Positions 1-8,610 of a stretch of DNA of 45,861 nucleotides are shown here, piece by piece. Below the pieces are notes generated by a model. It did not search any database. It was not told the DNA's origin and saw nothing but the letters and a program-made list of their open reading frames with translations. The translations under genes were made by a program, and so were the position numbers. Positions within the stretch are counted from its first letter, which is position 1. Each line of letters opens with the position of its first letter. This DNA comes from Candidatus Epulonipiscium fishelsonii (GTDB lineage Bacteria; Bacillota; Clostridia; Lachnospirales; Cellulosilyticaceae), in NCBI GenBank assembly GCA_001983455.1, contig LJDB01000013.1, forward strand, positions 1 to 45,861. Reading direction: 5' to 3'.

Positions 1-273
1 CATTGCATAAATATTCATTACACTAATGAATATTTACAAAACAAGCCATACGTTTGTACATATCTGGAATTTCGATGGATACACTAGTGAGGGATATATA
101 GTTATTTTGTAAATTTACTAGTCGCACTAGTCAAATATTTTATTAGTAAACCTAAAAATCTCACTGAAATCATCGACTATGAATATTATTTATAATAAAA
201 ATAAGAAACTCGCTTTTAATAGTAATATAAAAAATGCCATTAACTAGCACAAAACGTATGTATCGTATGTATT
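1..273 (-). repeat. Terminal element of the arm (copy 1)
   Basis: This non-coding stretch is the mirror of 18001-18273 and has a diverged third relative at 45420-45673. It ends in a perfect 12-bp stem with a 3-base loop (9-20 pairing with 24-35). No gene is visible in 1-396 apart from the leader of the nucleotidase that starts at 397. The leader from about 270 is repeated, slightly diverged, before the second nucleotidase (about 1455-1606). Confidence 0.85.
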
Positions 274-396
274 TAATTTTAGATGCAAATTACTTAATGT
301 ATATACTAGCTGATTTTAAGTATACTAACTAAATATTGAAGATACCCATGCTTTAATTTTGATGAACTCAGAATAATTGTTGTATAGGAGAGAACA

Positions 397-1374
397 ATGA
401 AAAAGAAGATGGCTTTTGGACTTATGATAGCAACAGCTATGCTTAGTGTTTCTGTTTATGCCAACACTCCACAAGATGACATTATAATTTTGTACACTAA
501 TGATGTTCATTGTGCAATAGAAGAAAACATGGGATATGCAGGGCTTGCGGCATATGCTAAAGAAATGGAAAAAATTTATGGAAAAGAAAATGTAATTTTA
601 GTGGATGCTGGAGACGCAATGGAAGGTGGCCCAATTGGAAAACTTACACAAGGAGTAGCAATTGTTGATATAATGAATCAAGTTGGATATGATATTTTTG
701 TGCCTGGGAATCATGAGTTTGATTATGGTTTAGCACAGCTTTTAAAGCTTACAGGTCTACTTAAAGTGAAAGTAACCTGTTGCAATTTTATTAATCTTGA
801 TACAGATCAGCCTGTCTTTGCTCCATTTATAATGACAAAACATGGCGATACAGATGTGGCTTTTGTTGGAATTACAACTCCTAAAGTATATTTTAATTGG
901 GATGGTAAATATCCTCTAACTTTTAGTTATAATGAAGATGGTAGCTGGCTGTATTCTAGTGTACAAAAAGCTGTTGATGAAGCTCGTGCTCTTGGAGCAG
1001 ACTATGTAATAGCAGTGGCTCATCTGGGCACTCAAAAAATATACGCTCCATGGCGTTCAACAGATGTAATTGCTAATACTACAGGAATTGATGTTTTGAT
1101 TGATGGACATTCCCATAGTATTGTCGAGAACCAACTAGTTGCAAATGCCCAAGGCCAAAATGTTATTTTAACTCAAACCGGCAGTAAATTTGATAATCTG
1201 GGTGAAATTATAATCAGTCCAGATACGGATACAATTGTAAACAGGCTAATTTCAGAATATACTCCAAAAGACCCTGCAACTCAAGCACTTATAAATAATA
1301 TAAATTCAAGATTTGAAGATCAGATTGGATCTTGGAAAAAACTATGGCGAAAATTATGGCCACTAAAGCTATGA
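397..1374 (+). CDS. Secreted 5'-nucleotidase-like protein, truncated to the metallophosphatase domain
   Basis: This is the N-terminal half of a 5'-nucleotidase/UshA-type protein (325 aa). A signal peptide (KKK followed by a hydrophobic stretch) ends near VYA at residues 20-22. The calcineurin-like metal-binding motifs follow: YTNDVH (about 33-38), DAGD (70-73), GNHEFDYG (about 104-111), AHLG and DGHSH. Compared with the 673-aa paralogue directly downstream, the match stops after RFED. The last ~17 residues are unrelated and basic, so the 5'-nucleotidase C-terminal domain and LysM domain are missing. The ribosome binding site AGGAGAG lies just before the ATG. It is probably a partial tandem duplicate. 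Whether a lone metallophosphatase domain is active is unknown; the substrate-binding C-terminal domain is normally needed. Confidence 0.85.
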   Translation: MKKKMAFGLMIATAMLSVSVYANTPQDDIIILYTNDVHCAIEENMGYAGLAAYAKEMEKIYGKENVILVDAGDAMEGGPIGKLTQGVAIVDIMNQVGYDIFVPGNHEFDYGLAQLLKLTGLLKVKVTCCNFINLDTDQPVFAPFIMTKHGDTDVAFVGITTPKVYFNWDGKYPLTFSYNEDGSWLYSSVQKAVDEARALGADYVIAVAHLGTQKIYAPWRSTDVIANTTGIDVLIDGHSHSIVENQLVANAQGQNVILTQTGSKFDNLGEIIISPDTDTIVNRLISEYTPKDPATQALINNINSRFEDQIGSWKKLWRKLWPLKL

Positions 1375-1606
1375 GATATTTAGTATTAACGAAGCCTAAA
1401 TGGAGATTGTTAAACTTATACTTAAGAAATCAAGTGGTATCGTGCATATTTAAGTTTGGGTGCAAATTACCTATAAAATGCAGATTTAATGTATATACTA
1501 GCTGATTTTAATTATACTAATTAAATAATACTTTATTAATTAGTCGAAGACACCCACGTTTTGATTGTGGGAAATTCAGAATAATTGTTGTATAGGAGAG
1601 AAAATA

Positions 1607-3628
1607 ATGAAAAAGAAGATGACTTTCGGACTTATGATAGCAACAGTTATGCTTAGTACTTCTGTTTATGCCACTACTCCACAAGATGACATTATAATTT
1701 TGTACACTAATGATGTTCACTGTGCAATAGAAGAAAACATGGGGTATGCAGGAGTTGCGGCATATGCTAAAGAAATGGAAGAAATTTATGGAAAAGAGGA
1801 TGTAATTTTAGTAGATGCTGGAGACGCAATTCAAGGAGGCCCAATTGGAAAGCTTACACAAGGAGAAGCAATCATTGATATAATGAATCAAGTCGGATAT
1901 GATGTTTTTGTACCTGGAAATCATGAGTTTGATTATGGTTTAGCACAGTTTCTAAAGCTTACAAATTTATTGAATGCGAAGGTAATTTCTTGCAATTTTA
2001 TTAACCTTGATACGGATCAACCTGTCTTTGCTCCATTTATAATGACCAGGCATGGCAATACAGATGTAGCTTTTGTTGGAATTACAACGCCTCAATCCTA
2101 TTTTGAAAATAAAAATGGTAAATATCATCTAACTTTTAGTGCTAATGAAAATGGCAGATGGCTATATTCAAATGTACAAAGAGCTGTTGATGAAGCTCGT
2201 AGTCTTGGAGCAGATTATGTGGTAGCAGTGGCTCATCTTGGTACTGGAGAAACAAGCTCTCCATGGCGTTCAACAGATGTAATTGCTAACACTACAGGAA
2301 TTGATGTTATGATTGATGGACATTCCCATAATATTGTCGAGAACCAATTCGTTGCAAATGCTAAAGGCCAAAATGTTATTTTAACTCAAGCTGGAAGTAA
2401 ATTTGATAGATTGGGCGAAATTATAATCAGTCCAGACACGGACACAATTGTGTCTAGGCTAATTTCAGAATATACTCCAAAAGACCTTGCAACTCAAGTA
2501 TTTATAGATAATATAAATTCAAGATTTGAAGACATTCTAAATCATGTTGTGGCAAATACAGACGTTTTATTAGCAACAAGAGACCCTAAAACTGATATTA
2601 GGATAGTTCGTTCTCAAGAAACTAATCTTGGCGATTTGGTAGCTGATGCATACCGTGATTATCTTGGCACAGACATTGCACTTATAAATTCTGGTGGAAT
2701 AAGAGCAAGCATAAAACCTGGCAAGATTACTCATGGCGATATAATTTCAGTACAACCATTTGGAAATTTGGCTACTTCTGTTCTAGTAAACGGTCAAACT
2801 ATTTTGGATGCTTTAGAAATGGGAGCAAGAAATGTTCCTGGTGAAAATGGTGGATTACTTCAAGCTTCTGGATTAACATATACAATAGATGCCAATGTTC
2901 CTTCTTCTATTATATTTGATGATAAAGGCAAATTTATAGGAGTAGAGGGTGAATATCGGGTTAAAGATGTTATGATTGATGGAAAACCAATTGACCTAGA
3001 AAAAGAATATTCTGTAGGGTCAGTTGATTATATAGTACTTAACTATGGCAGTGGAATGTCTATGTTTAAAGATGCAAAAGTTTTGAAAGATAGAACTATG
3101 GTTGATAATGAAGTTTTACTTAATTATATTTTGAACAATTTAGAAGGAGATATCTCTAGTGGATATGAAAATATTTCTGGTGATGGACGTATAAATATTA
3201 TTGAGATAGTTGAACCACTTTATAAAGAATATACAGTTGTGGAAGGAGATAATCTGTCTTCTATTGCATATGAACAACTTGGTGACGGTGAAAAATATAA
3301 TGAAATTTATGAACTAAACAAAGATATTATTAGTAGTGAAAACTTGATTTATCCTGGTCAAGTTTTAAAGATTCCTGATGGTGAAACTATTGACTATGAA
3401 TATGTACCTGAAGACTATAATGTTGGTACAGATATATCTGAAGAAAACTATATTGAGGATATATCTGATGCTGAGATTATAAACGAGATTATAAATGAGA
3501 TTATAATTAAAGATAAAGAGATGACTGATAATGAAGATATAATTAAAGATGAAGATGTGACTGATGATAAAGATACAAGTAATGATGAAAACGTAATTAA
3601 ATATGAAGTTATAATTGAAGAAAAATAA
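1607..3628 (+). CDS. Secreted 5'-nucleotidase with C-terminal LysM domain
   Basis: This is an exported 5'-nucleotidase/2',3'-cyclic phosphodiesterase family protein of 673 aa. The ATG at 1607 is chosen over an in-frame ATG at 1565 because AGGAGAG lies at 1594-1600 and the signal peptide then begins MKKKMTFGLM. Metal ligands are visible: D36/H38 in YTNDVH, D70/D73 in DAGD, N105-H106 in GNHEFDYG, then AHLG and DGHSH. The C-terminal nucleotidase domain carries NSGGIRA (about 359-365). A LysM module (about 540-588, ending YPGQVLKIP) should hold it in the peptidoglycan. A low-complexity acidic tail rich in I/N/E/D/K ends the protein. The inferred role is extracellular nucleotide hydrolysis for phosphate and nucleoside salvage. 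An upstream tandem paralogue is truncated. The gene converges on the M20 gene across a hairpin at 3641-3664. Confidence 0.92.
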   Translation: MKKKMTFGLMIATVMLSTSVYATTPQDDIIILYTNDVHCAIEENMGYAGVAAYAKEMEEIYGKEDVILVDAGDAIQGGPIGKLTQGEAIIDIMNQVGYDVFVPGNHEFDYGLAQFLKLTNLLNAKVISCNFINLDTDQPVFAPFIMTRHGNTDVAFVGITTPQSYFENKNGKYHLTFSANENGRWLYSNVQRAVDEARSLGADYVVAVAHLGTGETSSPWRSTDVIANTTGIDVMIDGHSHNIVENQFVANAKGQNVILTQAGSKFDRLGEIIISPDTDTIVSRLISEYTPKDLATQVFIDNINSRFEDILNHVVANTDVLLATRDPKTDIRIVRSQETNLGDLVADAYRDYLGTDIALINSGGIRASIKPGKITHGDIISVQPFGNLATSVLVNGQTILDALEMGARNVPGENGGLLQASGLTYTIDANVPSSIIFDDKGKFIGVEGEYRVKDVMIDGKPIDLEKEYSVGSVDYIVLNYGSGMSMFKDAKVLKDRTMVDNEVLLNYILNNLEGDISSGYENISGDGRINIIEIVEPLYKEYTVVEGDNLSSIAYEQLGDGEKYNEIYELNKDIISSENLIYPGQVLKIPDGETIDYEYVPEDYNVGTDISEENYIEDISDAEIINEIINEIIIKDKEMTDNEDIIKDEDVTDDKDTSNDENVIKYEVIIEEK

Positions 3629-3640
3629 TATAGGAATGTA

Positions 3641-3664
3641 ACGGGAGCACAATATGCTTCCCGT
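3641..3664. terminator. Bidirectional intergenic hairpin (GGGAGCA type)
   Basis: ACGGGAGCA pairs with TGCTTCCCGT around a short AT loop, with one bulged base. It sits between two converging genes, so it probably ends transcripts from both sides, although no long U-run follows. Related hairpins occur at 14610-14633 (mirror), 28368-28392 and 44157-44179. Confidence 0.6.
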
Positions 3665-3674
3665 ACAGTCTGAA

Positions 3675-4868
3675 TTACACTATTTTATGAAAATTTAATG
3701 CTAATTCTGTAAACATAGCTACTCCACGCCATAGTACATCTTCGTCTAGTTTAAATCCAGAGTTATGCAATGGTTTTGCATCTGGAGCTGAAGTACATCC
3801 TAAAAAGAAGAATGTCCCTGGAACAGATTTAAGATATACCGCAAAATCCTCCGCTGTCATTGATGGTTTAGGAATATCATATACTTTTGCATCCCCAAAA
3901 AGTGATTTTGCAGCATTTTTTGCATACTCAGTCATTTCTGGATTATTTATTAAAGCAGGATATCCTCTATTATATTTAAATTTATAGTCTGCTCCTGCAG
4001 CAAAGCATACTCCACTAAGCACATTTTCTATACGTACCTCCATCAAATCACGTATTTTAGGGTCATATGTGCGACAAGTTCCTTCGATTAAACAATTTTC
4101 CGACACTATATTATATTGGTTGCCAGATTGGAACGAACCAAAAGTAAGTACAGCAGACTCCAAAGGGTCAACATTACGACTTATAATACTTTGCACTATA
4201 GAGACAAATTGAGCTCCAGTTACAAGAGCATCCACACCTTGATTTGGCTGTGCAGCATGAGCACCTTTCCCTATAATTTCAACCTCTATTTTGTCAGATG
4301 CTGCCATTAGTTCACGTTCACGAAATCCAAATGTTCCAAGTCCTAGGTTTGGATCTGGAAATACATGCAATCCAAAAATAGCATCGACTCCTTCTAATGC
4401 TCCTTCTTCTATCATTTGTTTGGCCCCACCATTAGGGACTAGTTCTTCCGCAGGCTGAAATATAATCCTAACACTTCCCTTTAGATAAGGTTTACATTCA
4501 GCAAGTAATCGTGCTGCTCCTAGTGCAATTGTCATGTGAGCATCATGTCCACAAGCATGCATTACACCTTTATTATTTGAAGCATATTTTAAGCCAGTTT
4601 GTTCCTCAACAGCTAGTGCATCCATATCTGCTCTTAAAGCTACCATAGGTCCTTTGCATGCACCTTCTAATGTAGCTACAACACCATTTCCACCAACATT
4701 TTTCTTAATATCATATCCTCCAATCTTCTCTAGTTCTTTGACAATTTTATCAGCAGTGTTTATTTCTTTGTTTGCAAGTTCAGGATTGGCATGAAAATGA
4801 TGATATAAGTCTTCAAGATAGGGGCAAAGTTTATTTGCTTGAGCTAATATTCCTGCTTTTAAATTCAT
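3675..4868 (-). CDS. M20-family amidohydrolase (N-acyl-amino-acid / hippurate hydrolase type)
   Basis: This is a metal-dependent amidohydrolase of the M20D group (397 aa), cytoplasmic, with no signal peptide. Such enzymes remove acyl groups from N-acyl amino acids or related amides. Visible metal-site motifs are HACGHDAHM (C106, H108), FQPAEE (E141/E142), GLHVF (H168) and a C-terminal LHNSGF. A dimerisation-domain stretch lies around residues 190-300. Its ATG at 4866-4868 has an AAGGAG site upstream. It follows the GltS-type symporter gene on the same strand, 165 bases downstream, with a long hairpin between them. This suggests coupled uptake and hydrolysis of glutamate-like or acylated amino acids (inference). 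The exact substrate cannot be read from sequence. Confidence 0.9.
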   Translation of the reverse strand: MNLKAGILAQANKLCPYLEDLYHHFHANPELANKEINTADKIVKELEKIGGYDIKKNVGGNGVVATLEGACKGPMVALRADMDALAVEEQTGLKYASNNKGVMHACGHDAHMTIALGAARLLAECKPYLKGSVRIIFQPAEELVPNGGAKQMIEEGALEGVDAIFGLHVFPDPNLGLGTFGFRERELMAASDKIEVEIIGKGAHAAQPNQGVDALVTGAQFVSIVQSIISRNVDPLESAVLTFGSFQSGNQYNIVSENCLIEGTCRTYDPKIRDLMEVRIENVLSGVCFAAGADYKFKYNRGYPALINNPEMTEYAKNAAKSLFGDAKVYDIPKPSMTAEDFAVYLKSVPGTFFFLGCTSAPDAKPLHNSGFKLDEDVLWRGVAMFTELALNFHKIV

Positions 4869-4925
4869 AGTATTTACTCCTTATCATATAATTATGTGTT
4901 TGCATGTGCTTCCAAGTCAGTTACT

Positions 4926-4968
4926 CAAGATAAGGATATAAAGCCAAATCTTTTTCATCCTTATCTTG
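4926..4968. other. Long intergenic hairpin between gltS and the M20 gene
   Basis: This is a perfect 12-bp stem (CAAGATAAGGAT with ATCCTTATCTTG) and a 19-base loop, the mirror of 13306-13348. No U-run follows in the direction of transcription, so it looks more like an mRNA processing, stability or attenuation element than a simple terminator. Confidence 0.5.
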
Positions 4969-5033
4969 GGATATACATATAATTTTATGCTTATTTAAAA
5001 TAAATTATAATTAATTGAGTTCAATCTAAAAAG

Positions 5034-6407
5034 TTATTTACTTACAGTTGCTTTACTATAGATTTTACCTGCAATTAAAGCAATTCCTGCAATTATTAAT
5101 GCTACAATCATAGCAAGTGTTGCACTAGATGTAATTGGCAAATTAATAAATGTATCAAGTAGAGCAAAAAATATAATAGAAAACACAGTGTATGACAATG
5201 TATAGTTTGCAAGAGCAGGACTTTCCATCTTTGGATCACAAATACGTAACAAAAGAACTCCTGTCAAAAATACTCCTGTACACATTCCAAAGGTTGCTAT
5301 CGTTTGCTCAAACCAATACCCTTTAAGAAACTTCTTGCAATAAATAAATAAGACTACAACTGTTACAATAAACCCTAGTGTAACCATTACTAAAATTGGT
5401 AATATGTAAGTTGCTACTGTTTTAATTGGTAAACTTGCTACAGCCGCTATAACTGCAAATTCTGTAAAAGACCCTGAGATTTTACTACGTACTCGACTGT
5501 CTACCAAGAAGTCTACTTTCATCTTGCAAATTATTCCCCATATAGCAAACATTACTATTATTCCATATGCCCATACAGACATGCTCCCTAGTATAGGAAT
5601 GTTTAAGTCTTTCATCACTCCTTGTACCCAATATGCTAATCCACATGCCATAAATATTAAAGCTGCATGAAATGCTACAGTGTCTACTGAAGATGAAAAC
5701 GTAGTCTCACGTCCAATGGAAGGCTGTTTTGCCATATCAGGTTCATACCCAACACGCATATGCTCAGGAATATCCGCTGGTTTTGTTAACAAAGCTGTAT
5801 TTCCCGAACGTGCAGCCCAGTTTATTAAAGCAATCCCAATCAAAATTCCTCCAACAATACCAAATGTTGCTGTCGTCGTTCCCACTCCTTGTGAAACGTC
5901 CCAATATACAATTCCCATTTCGGATAGTGTTGCCCCAAGCGTTCCTGCTGTTCCGTGTCCACCAACAAATCCTACCCCTAGTTCAATTCCAAATACATCA
6001 TATAGGTTTTCTTTTCCAAATATCATTTGTGTGCCAAATCCCACTGCAAACTGCAACATGCTTATTGCAACACTCACACATATAAGAGGAACAATATTAT
6101 TTAATATTTTACTTTCATTATTTTCACTTTTTATATTAAGACGCAATCCCAAAGGCACCGCTGCCACAATTGGCACAATAAGAACCCCCGGCAATAAAGA
6201 ATATAGTGTAAACCAATCTCCAGAAACAGGAAGTAAGTTAAACATTTGTGGCCCCAATAACAATAAAAGTACTCCTCCAATTACGGAAGCTGGAATAAAA
6301 GTAATTTGAAAAATCTTAAATTTGGCACGTAGAAACATTCCGATAATTAAAAAACCCCCAAGTAAAGATAAACTTTTTAATAAATCTACCATCATCGCAC
6401 TAGTCAT
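5034..6407 (-). CDS. gltS: Sodium/glutamate symporter (GltS family)
   Basis: This is a polytopic inner-membrane carrier of 457 aa, the usual length for GltS, with about twelve hydrophobic segments along the chain. The family signature FVGGHGTAGTLG lies near residues 147-158, and the protein has the pseudo-two-fold layout of this family. GltS imports glutamate with sodium. The start ATG follows GGGGAG at a 7-base spacing. The gene points away from the loop and lies upstream of the M20 amidohydrolase, suggesting one transcript with a shared substrate class. The identical copy is at 11867-13240. Some relatives carry other anions, so glutamate specificity is assumed from family membership. Confidence 0.9.
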   Translation of the reverse strand: MTSAMMVDLLKSLSLLGGFLIIGMFLRAKFKIFQITFIPASVIGGVLLLLLGPQMFNLLPVSGDWFTLYSLLPGVLIVPIVAAVPLGLRLNIKSENNESKILNNIVPLICVSVAISMLQFAVGFGTQMIFGKENLYDVFGIELGVGFVGGHGTAGTLGATLSEMGIVYWDVSQGVGTTTATFGIVGGILIGIALINWAARSGNTALLTKPADIPEHMRVGYEPDMAKQPSIGRETTFSSSVDTVAFHAALIFMACGLAYWVQGVMKDLNIPILGSMSVWAYGIIVMFAIWGIICKMKVDFLVDSRVRSKISGSFTEFAVIAAVASLPIKTVATYILPILVMVTLGFIVTVVVLFIYCKKFLKGYWFEQTIATFGMCTGVFLTGVLLLRICDPKMESPALANYTLSYTVFSIIFFALLDTFINLPITSSATLAMIVALIIAGIALIAGKIYSKATVSK

Positions 6408-6662
6408 ACGATATCTCCCCTTTTATTCATGATAACGTTTATAAATAATCTTATCACAGTATTTTTGTCCTAAACAACACTAACATAAATTAATATATAT
6501 TTTTGTTTAAAGTTATCATGCAAAAATATATTAACATTATGATTACTAGTAAATATACATACGGGAACATAGTTATAATTTACTTGTATATTAAAGACCA
6601 AGTTACATTAAAAGTTATTACTAGAGTTTTATATTGCTTAAACATAACTTCTGTATAAAATA

Positions 6663-6691
6663 TTGATACTAGTTATAAAATATGGTACAAT
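6663..6691 (+). promoter_or_regulatory. Sigma-A promoter reading into the loop
   Basis: TTGATA (6663-6668), a 17-base spacer, then TACAAT (6686-6691) preceded by TGG, an extended -10. Transcription would start about 35 bases before the ribosome binding site of the gene at 6733. The promoter lies in the arm while the gene lies in the loop, so the junction at 6717/6718 joins a promoter to a fitting gene. The wider gap 6408-6732 is the divergent regulatory region with gltS. Confidence 0.7.
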
Positions 6692-6732
6692 AAATTATTA
6701 TATGTCGTATATTTTTTTAAATGGAGGAGCTT

Positions 6733-7641
6733 ATGAAACAATTATTACACATTTATAATATTAAATCTAATAAAAAAATATTTATTAGATTTTTATCTAG
6801 TATGATGGTTATCTTCGGATTACCTTTTTACACTTTGGCTAGTGGTATAACTGATACATATTATATTGGAAAAGCAGTCAACAGTGGGGATGGAGACGGT
6901 TATTCTGAAGTAAATTTAATTAATTCGGAAGATCCACACTACGGATGGGATATAGGAAAGTTTTATGTAGATGGATTTAGTGAAATAAAATCTGAAAGTG
7001 GCAATCCTGCTTTTATAACTTCAGGCAAAGTAGCTCTTAATTTTACTTTGAAACAAGATATCGATACATTGGGTGGAAAAGAAAATTTAAGTGTTGCCGA
7101 AGATAAAAAAGGATATCATGAGTATTTTAATATAAGGGGAGCAAACTTTGGACGTGGAACTCTAATCATACAATACACTAGTCCAAAAGGGGTAATCTCT
7201 ACACCAATAGTCTATACAGATTATCTAACAACTATAGATACTAACAAAACCGACAAGGTAGCATATTTAAATGAAGGTAAATATGATGTTTCTTTCAATT
7301 ATAGGGTTAAAGATGATTCAAATTTATTAGGGTTATTTCCTTTATATAACGATTATAGTATAAACTTTAAATTTTATGTAACTAATGAAGAAAATATGGA
7401 TGAGCTTGAAGATATATCTAAGATGTCAGATGGAGACTCTAGCGGAGGATCAGAAAGTGTACAAAGTATTGGTAAAACATCTTCCAAAGTATCTTCTCCA
7501 GCATCTAGTTCCAAATCTTCCTCATCTAAATCTAGCTATGTTGGAGGAGGTAATAACAACTCTGGTCAGCTTACTTCTGTACTACCATTTTTAGTTATAT
7601 CAATTAGCTTAATCTTTCTCCTATTTAGAGATAAAAAATAA
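6733..7641 (+). CDS. Secreted, C-terminally membrane-anchored surface protein of unknown function
   Basis: I do not recognise a family. The start is placed at ATG 6733 because GGAGGAG (6724-6730) would otherwise lie inside the coding sequence when using the ATG at 6721. The protein (302 aa) begins with basic residues and a hydrophobic stretch ending near TLASG, which looks like a signal peptide. A beta-rich, aromatic, charged domain of about 190 residues follows, then a Ser-rich linker, and finally a hydrophobic helix ending LLFRDKK. There is no LPxTG motif, so the tail is likely a membrane anchor rather than a sortase signal. It is the first gene of the loop and is served by the promoter at 6663-6691. 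Confidence 0.75.
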   Translation: MKQLLHIYNIKSNKKIFIRFLSSMMVIFGLPFYTLASGITDTYYIGKAVNSGDGDGYSEVNLINSEDPHYGWDIGKFYVDGFSEIKSESGNPAFITSGKVALNFTLKQDIDTLGGKENLSVAEDKKGYHEYFNIRGANFGRGTLIIQYTSPKGVISTPIVYTDYLTTIDTNKTDKVAYLNEGKYDVSFNYRVKDDSNLLGLFPLYNDYSINFKFYVTNEENMDELEDISKMSDGDSSGGSESVQSIGKTSSKVSSPASSSKSSSSKSSYVGGGNNNSGQLTSVLPFLVISISLIFLLFRDKK

Positions 7642-7704
7642 ATTATATATATAAATAATATTCGTCTTGTACATAAAGAATTTTATAAAAAATAAATATA
7701 ATTG

Positions 7705-7749
7705 GATCTGTTAAGTTAAAGTGAAAAATTGCTGTAACTTAACAAGATC
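7705..7749. other. Intergenic hairpin before the DUF1624 gene
   Basis: TGTTAAGTTA pairs with TAACTTAACA, extended by GATC on both sides with one bulge. It is followed directly by TATAAT (7751-7756) and an AGAGAGG ribosome binding site rather than by a U-run. It may be a weak terminator or a leader structure for the next gene. Confidence 0.4.
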
Positions 7750-7774
7750 GTATAATTAAAGAGAGGATAGACAA

Positions 7775-8515
7775 ATGGAACTTACAAAAAAAAGACTCTA
7801 TATTATAGATGAGATTAGAGGGATTGCTATTATTTGTGTTGTTATATATCACTTCTTATTTGATGTGCATGTTTTGTTTGGAATATTTAATGTACCTTGG
7901 CTTTTTTCAGATGCAATGCAATTTGTAAGGGTAAGTATAGTTATTATACTAATGATTATATCAGGGATTTCATGCCACCTCAGCAAAGGAAATATAAAAA
8001 GAGCCGTCAAAATTTTAACTCTAGGCATGTGTATTTCTTTATTGACATTTATTATATATAGAGATAGCTTTATACTATTTGGAATTTTTCATTACTTTGG
8101 ATGTGCGATTTTATTATATGAACTTTTTAAAAATATTATTTTAAAATTACCACAGAAAACATTTATTATTATTTTTATGCTATGTTTTTATGTTACATAT
8201 AATATTCATAATGATTACATAAATTTATTTTTTACACAAATTAAATTTAATTCGCCAAATAATATTTTACTTGTACCTCTAGGCATTAGCTTAGATAGTT
8301 TTCCTTCGTTGGATTATTATCCAATTTTGCCATGGATATTCCCTTTTCTAACGGGTACTCTTCTAGGAAGATCTGTTACAAATCCAGACTTACCTAAATT
8401 TTTGTATAAAGAGCATATTCCTATTTTATCAAGGATTGGCAGAAAAACATTATTAATTTATATCATTCACCAGCCTATTTTGTTTGCTATTTTTTATGGA
8501 ATGGAATTGCTGTAA
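7775..8515 (+). CDS. DUF1624 / heparan-alpha-glucosaminide N-acetyltransferase-like membrane protein
   Basis: This is an integral membrane protein of 246 aa with about seven hydrophobic helices. The N-terminus reads RLYIIDEIRGIAIICVVIYH, the conserved opening (E-RG then H) of the HGSNAT catalytic / DUF1624 family. Family members are thought to move acyl groups across the membrane onto sugars, but bacterial substrates are mostly unknown. It has an AGAGAGG ribosome binding site and stands in the loop between a surface protein and an aminopeptidase. Acetylation of a surface glycan would fit the location but is only inference. Confidence 0.8.
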   Translation: MELTKKRLYIIDEIRGIAIICVVIYHFLFDVHVLFGIFNVPWLFSDAMQFVRVSIVIILMIISGISCHLSKGNIKRAVKILTLGMCISLLTFIIYRDSFILFGIFHYFGCAILLYELFKNIILKLPQKTFIIIFMLCFYVTYNIHNDYINLFFTQIKFNSPNNILLVPLGISLDSFPSLDYYPILPWIFPFLTGTLLGRSVTNPDLPKFLYKEHIPILSRIGRKTLLIYIIHQPILFAIFYGMELL

Positions 8516-8610
8516 AATAATTAATAAAAGCATGAGAATAAGGGAAGTATAAAGAATAGAACTTGTTTAACGAAAAACTTAAGCAAGAAATTCTGTGAAG
8601 AGGTGTATAT

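Larger units (their letters stand above)
1..6717. repeat. Left arm of a 6.7-kb inverted repeat
   Basis: This arm is the reverse complement of 11557-18273, with x matching 18274-x. The eight largest reading frames pair exactly and give identical proteins, and the intergenic blocks I compared (ends, promoter region, intergenic hairpins) also match. The inner boundary is the T-run at 6712-6717: the left copy has seven T, while the other arm has six followed by C. The outer boundary cannot be seen because the window begins inside the arm, about 3 bases beyond the end of the terminal element. No transposase or integrase lies in the arm. Confidence 0.97.

Noticed and set aside
3365..3652. A 95-codon hydrophobic Phe/Ile-rich frame antisense to the nucleotidase tail
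   Set aside because: It is the complement of the acidic low-complexity tail; the composition explains the apparent membrane protein.
5680..6309. A 209-codon frame antisense to gltS (and its mirror at 11965-12594)
   Set aside because: It lies wholly inside a well-supported gene, is Pro/Ser/Ile-rich as expected of an antisense shadow, and has no ribosome binding site.
1..6720. Apparent abundance of the hexamer ACTAGT in the arms and elsewhere
   Set aside because: I could not count it against a composition model; a genome-wide word count would be needed before calling it over-represented.
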